DNA of 38,519 nucleotides. It comes from Lachnospiraceae bacterium (lineage in GTDB: Bacteria > Bacillota > Clostridia > Lachnospirales > Lachnospiraceae). This document shows positions 8,020 to 14,104 of the stretch, piece by piece (positions within the stretch are counted from its first letter, which is position 1; each line of letters opens with the position of its first letter). The stretch is from contig JAJQIL010000071.1 in NCBI GenBank assembly GCA_021199235.1, positions 1-38,519 of the forward strand. Reading direction: 5' to 3'. Below the pieces are notes generated by a model. It was not told where the DNA came from and searched no databases. It was given only the letters and a program-made list of their open reading frames with translations. A program made the translations under genes and the position numbers.

Positions 8020-8056
8020 GCCGCGCCATTGCCGCAGGCAATTCTGCATGCGCGGC
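8020..8056 (+). repeat. Bulged hairpin (asymmetric-bulge family), intergenic copy
   Basis: Outer stem GCCGCGC/GCGCGGC, one C, inner stem ATTGCC/GGCAAT with loop GCA, and a 7-nt 3' bulge TCTGCAT. The inner stem sequence differs completely from the AACGC/GCGTT of the other copies, yet pairing and the loop are kept. It lies in the 270-bp gap between recO (ends at 8131) and the lipoprotein gene. The rest of this gap holds only another palindrome (CGATTTCC/GGAAATCG near 7992-8010) and the lipoprotein promoter. Confidence 0.65.
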
Positions 8057-8130
8057 TCTCCATGATTTTCTTCCCATAGAAAGAATCGTTGCAACCGTTC
8101 AGCGTCTTTACAGTTACGAATCGTTACCGT

Positions 8131-8838
8131 TCATGCTTCGGGTGAGACATCCTTCCCAACGTTCTGAGAAGGCACCTCCGTCATCTGCCGGAGAATTTCG
8201 AGAGATTTCAGTTTCCGGTCCACCGCTATACTGTTATAGTAATCCTGCACGCGCCGGAATTCCCGGAAGACCTCCGGCTGAAGCGTAAAGCGGTAAAGCT
8301 TCTGCATCGGCGCCCGGATGACATAGGAAAGCGCGTATCTCGTTGATTCCATAAGTTCCGGATCGTTCGCTGTCTCATAAGGATATTCCCCATTGATCAC
8401 CATGGCTTTCATCTCAAAGATACAGCGGATCAGTTCATCGTCCGGCTCCGGTCTGGGAAGTGCGCGAAGCGTCGCATACAGAAGATTCAGCATCTGGGAT
8501 GCCTCCAGATTCTCCCTTGTATAGTATTCCGCAAGTTCCATAAAATAACACGCGTAGCAGGCCGCCGTGACATCCTGGCGCACTTCCGGAAAATAATCCG
8601 AAATGTCCGCCTGCACAAGCGTATACGCGCTTTTTCCTTCATAGACCGTAAAACTGCCGAACGCAAATGGCGTCGCCGCCGCGAGCAACGCGCTGTTTGT
8701 CCTGCGGGCGCCCCGGGCAAACGCCGTGATCTTTCCGCGCTCCTTCGTCAAAAGAACGGTTCGCCTGTCATATTCCCCTGTCGGTACAGCCAGAAGCACC
8801 ATGCCCGTCAATTTAAGGGGATCACTCATTGCGCTCAC
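8131..8838 (-). CDS. recO: DNA repair protein RecO
   Basis: RecO takes part in RecFOR recombinational repair, annealing ssDNA and helping load RecA. The N-terminal OB-fold begins LKLTGMVLLAVPTGEYDRRTVLLTKERGKITAFARGARR, the classic RecO opening. A helical C-terminal domain follows, with FMELAEYYTRENLE near the domain boundary. The 235-aa length is normal. The zinc-ribbon cysteines found in some Firmicutes RecO proteins are not present in the C-terminal half. Start: the first codon is GTG at 8838, with AAAGG close upstream; ATG three codons later (8829) is an alternative. The era stop lies 27 bp upstream, the common era-recO arrangement. Confidence 0.92.
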   Translation of the reverse strand: MSAMSDPLKLTGMVLLAVPTGEYDRRTVLLTKERGKITAFARGARRTNSALLAAATPFAFGSFTVYEGKSAYTLVQADISDYFPEVRQDVTAACYACYFMELAEYYTRENLEASQMLNLLYATLRALPRPEPDDELIRCIFEMKAMVINGEYPYETANDPELMESTRYALSYVIRAPMQKLYRFTLQPEVFREFRRVQDYYNSIAVDRKLKSLEILRQMTEVPSQNVGKDVSPEA

Positions 8839-8865
8839 CGCCCTTTCCCTGTCTACAGCATCACC

Positions 8866-10071
8866 TTAGCATTCCAGTTCTTTTTTATCATAACCGAAAT
8901 TTTTTATCATAAAATCACTGTCACGCCAGTCCTTTTTTACTTTCACCCAAAGCTGCAGATTGACCGGCTCCTCCAGCATCTGCTCGATCTCATAGCGCGC
9001 CTGTGAACCGATTTTTCGCAACATCGCGCCCTGTTTGCCGATGATCATGCCCTTGTGAGAATCCTTTTCGCAGATGATCGTCGCTTCAATATCCATGATC
9101 CAGTCGGAATTCCTGCGGACATCGGTCTCCGTCTGCTCGCGGCGTCCCGCGGGATCCCAGCCGTTCTTTTTCCCTTCCGGAGCAGCCTTTGCATCCCCGG
9201 ACCCTTTTTGCGTACTGTCAGCTGCCGTATTCAAAGAGTCTCCATGATCATGCCTGTGACGGTTTCTGCGCCGTACGGCCTCGGCACGGCTGTCCCTTTT
9301 CTTCTGGCTGCCTGCCGGACGTTCTTTCATCACTTCAATCGCGACCGCGATACCGTGCGGTATCTCCTCATCCATACAGCGCAGCACTTTCTCACGGATC
9401 AGCTCCGCCACGATCTGCCGCTGCGGCTGGTCGGTCACGGTATCATCATCGTAAAACTTCGGTCCGTACGGGAGATAGCGGAAAATAGCCTGGATCACCT
9501 CGTCCATGTGCAGCCCCCGCAGCGCGCAGACCGGAATCATGTCCGCAAACCGGTATGAACCGGCCGGACGCGCAGCATTCTCCGCATATATCGCATGTTC
9601 TTCCTTTGACGCCGTTTCTTCCGTACCTGCAAAAAGCTCCCGGTACGCGTCCATGCAGCGTGGAATTTCCTGTTTATCCACCGTATCCATTTTGTTCATG
9701 ATCAGGATCACCGGCACTCCCGCCTTCTGCAGCAGGCGCGCAATGTGCTGCTCGCCTTTGCCGATGTACTCCGTTGGTTCTACGAGCCAGAGCACCACGT
9801 CCACTTCCCGGAGCGTCTGTTCCGCAGCTTCCACCATGTACTCGCCCAGCTTATTCTTTGCTTTGTGAATGCCCGGCGTGTCAAGGAAAATGATCTGCCC
9901 CTGATCCGATGTGTAGACCGTCTGGATGCGGTTCCGCGTCGTCTGCGGCTTACTTGACGTGATCGCGATCTTCTGCCCGATCAGATGGTTCATCAGCGTG
10001 GACTTTCCCACATTCGGCCGTCCGATCAGGGTCACAAATCCGGATTTAAATCTCGTGTTTTCTGTTTCCAT
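8866..10071 (-). CDS. era: GTPase Era with two family-atypical insertions
   Basis: Essential GTPase that binds 16S rRNA and assists 30S maturation. G1 is GRPNVGKST (residues 17-25), G3 DTPG (64-67), G4 NKMD (126-129), and the G5 region is around IPVCALRG (179-186). The C-terminal KH domain has HKGMIIGKQGAM (339-350). At 401 aa it is about 100 residues longer than usual. The excess falls in two places: about 149-173, between YRELF and FADMIPV, and about 252-323 in the KH domain, between AIEVMKERP and MDIEATII. The second insertion is very basic and polar (RRRNRHRHDHGD). The core is intact, so I expect a functional protein. It is followed by recO (27 bp) and preceded by the M16C peptidase gene (82 bp). 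Confidence 0.95.
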   Translation of the reverse strand: METENTRFKSGFVTLIGRPNVGKSTLMNHLIGQKIAITSSKPQTTRNRIQTVYTSDQGQIIFLDTPGIHKAKNKLGEYMVEAAEQTLREVDVVLWLVEPTEYIGKGEQHIARLLQKAGVPVILIMNKMDTVDKQEIPRCMDAYRELFAGTEETASKEEHAIYAENAARPAGSYRFADMIPVCALRGLHMDEVIQAIFRYLPYGPKFYDDDTVTDQPQRQIVAELIREKVLRCMDEEIPHGIAVAIEVMKERPAGSQKKRDSRAEAVRRRNRHRHDHGDSLNTAADSTQKGSGDAKAAPEGKKNGWDPAGRREQTETDVRRNSDWIMDIEATIICEKDSHKGMIIGKQGAMLRKIGSQARYEIEQMLEEPVNLQLWVKVKKDWRDSDFMIKNFGYDKKELEC

Positions 10072-10153
10072 ATCTTATGATATCCTCGCACTCCCTGTAA
10101 AACGATTCCCGTTGTTTCCTATATCGATTCTGATTGAGCGTCAAAAGGGATTG

Positions 10154-13108
10154 TTATTCCTCCGCCCCGCTTAACGGCCTGATGGAATCAAACAGATCCT
10201 GAGCCTCTTTGATCTTCTCTTCATTGCCGACTACGCAGATCGCGTCCGCGTCCAGCACAGCCTGTACCAGCGGCGCAAGTGCGCGGATATCCTCCGGCGC
10301 CGCGGAAAGCACCTCGTCCCGTTCCTTCTGAACATCTTCCTCTGTAATCCCGCTGAAGTACGCGTTCAGAGCGCGTGCCCCCTTCATCGACGGGGTCAGC
10401 GGCGTATCCAGGTCGCTGATCGCACCAATGATGTATTTTGTCATCTCCCGCTCATCGGCGTCAAACTCGCGCAGATAAGCCGGAATGCCTTCAAATACCT
10501 GATTCGTTCCGCGAAGATGCGGGTCACGATAAGAGACAAAGAACGCGTCTCCCCTCCGGTAGAAGGAGCACATACACCCGTACGCGCCGCCCTTTACGCG
10601 GATATTCACCCACATGTACTCATAGCTCATCAGCACCTTTAAAATGTGAAGCGCTCCCGTGTAGGCAAAGCCTGCGTCCCGGAAATTGCCCGCGCGTGCC
10701 ACATACTGCACCTGTCCAGGAGTCGTAAAGCCCTCATTTTTCTTCTCCAGAGGCAGCGGTCCGCGCAACGTACGTTCCGCACTCATTTCTGTCAATTCGC
10801 TTTCTGCCAGTTCGTTCATAAACTTCTCAAGCGGTGCGCGAAGCGCGGCAAGTCCATCCACGTCATTTGTCACACTGACGAACAGGTTCTCCCGGCGAAA
10901 CAGCAGACCGACAAGCTCTTTCAGTTTTGCCTTAAGTGCTTCCTTTTTCTCCTCAAAATGCTCTTCCAGATCCGCCGCCAGCTCGTAAAAGGCAATCCCG
11001 CTCACCGCGTCATTGAACGCGTTAAATTCGGACAGGTACGACAGTGCCCGCCCTGATGCGGCCTGATGTCCGGCTGTGCTTAACTGCATGGAAAGGCGGG
11101 ATTCCAGCTTCGCGAGGATTTCATACAGCCTCTTATCGTCGTCAAACTTTGACGTCAATATCTCTTTCGACATGGTCAGCGCATACGGCAGCTTCTCATC
11201 GAGCACGCGCGAGCGAATTCCCATAAATGCCCGGATTCCGCTCTGCGTCTGGAAGACGCTGATCCCCACGGAAATGCCGCCTGTGTTTGCATTGATATCG
11301 TTATTCAGGTCACTGTAGGAATACTGTTCGGTGTCGACCATGCCAAGCACGGCTTTCAGGATTCCCAGATATCCCAGATCCTCTGCCGGCACTTCCTGCG
11401 CGTCAAACAGCAGATCCAGATAAGAAATCCCGTTTGTAAACACGTCGTGATGCAGCACTGTCACGCCGTCCCAGTCATACTCCGTGTTTTCAATCGGCGC
11501 CGCTTTCTTTCCGATATCCTCGCGTGTCAGCATCTTAATCGCACTGAGTTCCTCCTGCGTGGAGGGTGTTTCCTGAAAAGCGCGCAGCCGCCCGGTTGCG
11601 GCAATCATATCCTGAATCTCCTCTTCTGAAAGGGATTCTTTCAAGGCGCACAGCCTGTCCCGCAGCGCCGCATCCGTCTTTGCGGTCAGTCCCTGTTCCG
11701 GAGCCAGTGTCACCAGCGACACATGCGTATTGTCCAACAGATATTTTTGGATCAGGTCCTCAAAATAAGAGGTCTCCACGCGATCCCGCAGAGCCGCGTA
11801 AACATCCAGCTGTTTCAGATAATCGAATGCCGCGCCGTCATCATACAGCCAGCTGTCAAATACATCGAGGCCGTAGATCAGTCCTTTGGGCGCTGTGCCG
11901 TAATCCGCTTCCCGGAACCTGAATTCCATGGAATTGATTCCTGCATAGAGTGCTTTTTTATCCACTCCTTCTCTGACGGTTTTCTCCAGCGTATCCCTGA
12001 TCACAGAAAGAAAGCGCTCTGCGTCTTCCCCGTTCGCGTTTTTTGCAATAATCGCCAGATACGGCTGATATGTTCCGCTCTCGTAATCGCCCATGATATC
12101 GTTGCCGATCCCGGCGTCCAGAAGCGCCTGCTTCAATCTCGCTCCCGGCGCGGACAAAAGAGCGTACTCCAGCACCGCGAATGCATTGGAAAGCTCCACT
12201 TCGCCCCCTGTCCCGATCACGGCACTCCACGCCAGGTACGTACTGTCCTCCAGCGGATCCGTCTCCGAAACGGAATACTTACGGCTCACGCAGCGCATGG
12301 CCTCAAAAGGCGGCTGTTTCTCTACCACCGGCAGTTCCTCCTCCGGCAGTTTCGTGAAAGCGCTCAGATACTCCTTATCCAGCCAGTTCAGCCGTTCTTC
12401 AATATCCATATTTCCATAAAAATAGATATAGCTGTTCGACGGATGATAATATTTTTTGTGAAATGCCAGAAAATCCTCATAGCTCAGATCCGGGATGCAC
12501 TGCGGGTCTCCGCCGGATTCCACTCCGTAGACCGTGTCCGGGAACAGGCTGTTCATAATCTCACGTTCCAGCACATCCTCCGGGGATGAATAAACACCTT
12601 TCATTTCATTATAAACAACGCCGTTGATCGCAATCTCATCCTCCGGATTTTCCAGCTGACAGCTCCAGCCTTCCTGTCGGAAGATCTGCTCATTCCGGTA
12701 AATATTCGGGTAAAATACCGCATCAAGATAGACATCCATCAGGTTGCAGAAATCCTTGTCATTGCAGCTCGCGATCGGATACATCGTCTTATCCGGATAG
12801 GTCATCGCGTTCAGAAATGTATTCAGCGAACCCTTCACCAGTTCAACAAACGGATCCTTCGCCGGAAATTTGCGGCTGCCGCAGAGCACACTGTGTTCCA
12901 AAATGTGCGGTACGCCGGTGCTGTCCGTCGGCAGCGTCTTAAAAGCGATGTTAAACACCTTGTTCTCATCGTCGTTTTGCAGCACCAGGATCCGCGCTCC
13001 GCTCTTCTTATGGCGAAGCAGGTATCCGTCAGAGCGGATGTCCTCAATCCATTCATGCTGCACCAGTTCATACTGTGGAAGTGCTTCCAGATTCATGTTT
13101 TTTTCCAT
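10154..13108 (-). CDS. M16C family zinc metallopeptidase (PreP/Cym1-like)
   Basis: Predicted cytosolic insulinase-type peptidase degrading oligopeptides; no signal peptide is visible. The inverted zinc motif HxxEH is HILEH (residues 68-72) within GVPHILEHSVLCGSRKFPAK, and the downstream zinc-ligand region is NEMKGVYSSPEDVLEREI. 984 aa with two fused M16 halves and a C-terminal M16C-associated domain, as in bacterial HypA/PreP-like enzymes. Start: AGAAGGG lies immediately before the ATG at 13108, so the ATG four codons later (13096) is also possible. A palindromic repeat lies about 31 bp upstream, and era follows 82 bp downstream. The long gene shows no disruption. Confidence 0.92.
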   Translation of the reverse strand: MEKNMNLEALPQYELVQHEWIEDIRSDGYLLRHKKSGARILVLQNDDENKVFNIAFKTLPTDSTGVPHILEHSVLCGSRKFPAKDPFVELVKGSLNTFLNAMTYPDKTMYPIASCNDKDFCNLMDVYLDAVFYPNIYRNEQIFRQEGWSCQLENPEDEIAINGVVYNEMKGVYSSPEDVLEREIMNSLFPDTVYGVESGGDPQCIPDLSYEDFLAFHKKYYHPSNSYIYFYGNMDIEERLNWLDKEYLSAFTKLPEEELPVVEKQPPFEAMRCVSRKYSVSETDPLEDSTYLAWSAVIGTGGEVELSNAFAVLEYALLSAPGARLKQALLDAGIGNDIMGDYESGTYQPYLAIIAKNANGEDAERFLSVIRDTLEKTVREGVDKKALYAGINSMEFRFREADYGTAPKGLIYGLDVFDSWLYDDGAAFDYLKQLDVYAALRDRVETSYFEDLIQKYLLDNTHVSLVTLAPEQGLTAKTDAALRDRLCALKESLSEEEIQDMIAATGRLRAFQETPSTQEELSAIKMLTREDIGKKAAPIENTEYDWDGVTVLHHDVFTNGISYLDLLFDAQEVPAEDLGYLGILKAVLGMVDTEQYSYSDLNNDINANTGGISVGISVFQTQSGIRAFMGIRSRVLDEKLPYALTMSKEILTSKFDDDKRLYEILAKLESRLSMQLSTAGHQAASGRALSYLSEFNAFNDAVSGIAFYELAADLEEHFEEKKEALKAKLKELVGLLFRRENLFVSVTNDVDGLAALRAPLEKFMNELAESELTEMSAERTLRGPLPLEKKNEGFTTPGQVQYVARAGNFRDAGFAYTGALHILKVLMSYEYMWVNIRVKGGAYGCMCSFYRRGDAFFVSYRDPHLRGTNQVFEGIPAYLREFDADEREMTKYIIGAISDLDTPLTPSMKGARALNAYFSGITEEDVQKERDEVLSAAPEDIRALAPLVQAVLDADAICVVGNEEKIKEAQDLFDSIRPLSGAEE

Positions 13109-13138
13109 CCCTTCTAAAAATATAATTCTGTAAAATAT

Positions 13139-13191
13139 ACGTTTTCATACGTACCTCGCAGCCGATGCGAGGTGCTGTTCTGAATAATTAC
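13139..13191 (-). repeat. Palindromic GTAACTGTTCAG element, left half with extension
   Basis: Read on the minus strand: GTAATTATTCAG, then a hairpin of CCTCGCA/TGCGAGG, then GTACGTATGAAAACGT, which is the same continuation as in the copy at 1541-1596. The match weakens but seems to continue toward 13121. The copy lies 31 bp upstream of the M16C peptidase start codon and on its strand. Confidence 0.7.
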
Positions 13192-13198
13192 ATATTTT

Positions 13199-13876
13199 TT
13201 ATCTGTGCAGACTCTTTTCTTTACGGTACTTTCGCGTCAACAGCCGGTAAATGCCTCCGCTCAGGATGCCGCCCAAAAACAGAAGCAGCAGGATTGCCGC
13301 AGCGCAATGGTAAAAAAACTCATCCGGCAAAATCAGTATCACCGGATCCGTGACCGGATCGAACAGCCAGTAATCATTGTTGAAAAAAAGTTCGTGAAAC
13401 TGAACAAAAAAAGTGTCCCAGTTCAGAAACATGCAAATCCCCAGGCCAATCGGAATCAGAAACGTCAGAATTGACAGCAGCTTCAGGCTTCCATAATCTT
13501 TGTGCATCAGTTTTCGAACCAGTAAAACCAGAAACAGCACTCCGGTAACGATGCACAAAATCTGTATCGTCACAAAGATCCGTTTCACTTCTTTAAAATG
13601 TGTCGCCGCGTTGTCCGACATCGGAAAATCGGGAAATTCCAGTTCCTTCACGCCTCCCATCAGCAGATTATAATCAATCAGCACGTCATAGTTTTCCCGT
13701 ATCACTTCTTCCGTGTATCCGGTCTCGCTCTCCAGGTTCAGATATCCGATGTCAAAATAATAAATGCATCGAAGATTCAGAACCATTACGACCGACAGAC
13801 AGGCCAAAAAAAGAAAACCGATCAGGGACAGCAGCAGGTTGCTTCCCGTCAATGTCCGTTTTTTCATAAACCGCAT
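13199..13876 (-). CDS. lit: TIGR01906/DUF1461 membrane protein, Lit-like lipoprotein intramolecular transacylase
   Basis: A membrane protein of 225 aa with four predicted transmembrane helices (about 11-33, 100-122, 131-153, 190-212) and an extracytoplasmic loop after TM1. The pattern FxxHELFFxNDYWLFDPxxDPVIxxLP (around 155-185) and an upstream THFKEVK (His93) mark the TIGR01906 family. Lit enzymes of this family (described in Enterococcus and Bacillus) move the sn-2 acyl chain of lipoproteins to the N-terminal cysteine, making lyso-form lipoproteins; conserved histidines in these two places (here His93 and His161) are thought to be catalytic. Function here is by family resemblance. The start is 13876, or the ATG at 13867, which has better spacing to GTGAGG. 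Palindromic repeats lie on both sides. Confidence 0.75.
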   Translation of the reverse strand: MRFMKKRTLTGSNLLLSLIGFLFLACLSVVMVLNLRCIYYFDIGYLNLESETGYTEEVIRENYDVLIDYNLLMGGVKELEFPDFPMSDNAATHFKEVKRIFVTIQILCIVTGVLFLVLLVRKLMHKDYGSLKLLSILTFLIPIGLGICMFLNWDTFFVQFHELFFNNDYWLFDPVTDPVILILPDEFFYHCAAAILLLLFLGGILSGGIYRLLTRKYRKEKSLHR

Positions 13877-13901
13877 TCCTCACTTCTGTCAGTAAATTGA
13901 C

Positions 13902-13928
13902 GTAACTGTGAAGCTGCTGAACAGTCAC
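13902..13928 (+). repeat. Palindromic GTAACTGTTCAG element, 27-bp form
   Basis: GTAACTGTGAAG then CTGCTGAACAGTCAC, closely matching about 1648-1674 of the composite element. The terminal arms GTAACTGT/ACAGTCAC pair with one wobble. It lies about 26-35 bp upstream of the Lit-like gene start. Confidence 0.65.
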
Positions 13929-14011
13929 AGCTTCCATGCGTATTGTTCATAATATCACAAAACAGATATCTTGTAAATCAATCTGATTGAAAAATTGCGA
14001 TACAAGGAAAA

Positions 14012-14045
14012 CCTCCGGGAGATTCTTTCACGAATCCCACGGAGG
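14012..14045 (-). terminator. Intrinsic terminator of the surface-protein gene
   Basis: On the minus strand CCTCCGTGGGATTC and GAATCTCCCGGAGG form a 14-nt stem with a few non-Watson-Crick positions and a 6-nt loop, followed by TTTTCCTT. It lies about 60 bp past the stop codon at 14105. Confidence 0.85.
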
Positions 14046-14104
14046 CTTCCATATCACAATGCCGCATCTCTATCCTTAACAGTTACAAAACCCCTTTTTA
14101 TTAT

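Noticed and set aside
9553-9600. Further copy of the bulged hairpin in the first Era insertion
   Set aside because: The inner stem has a mismatch and the outer stem does not pair. Only the encoded AENAAR peptide resembles the family, so it is not listed as a copy.
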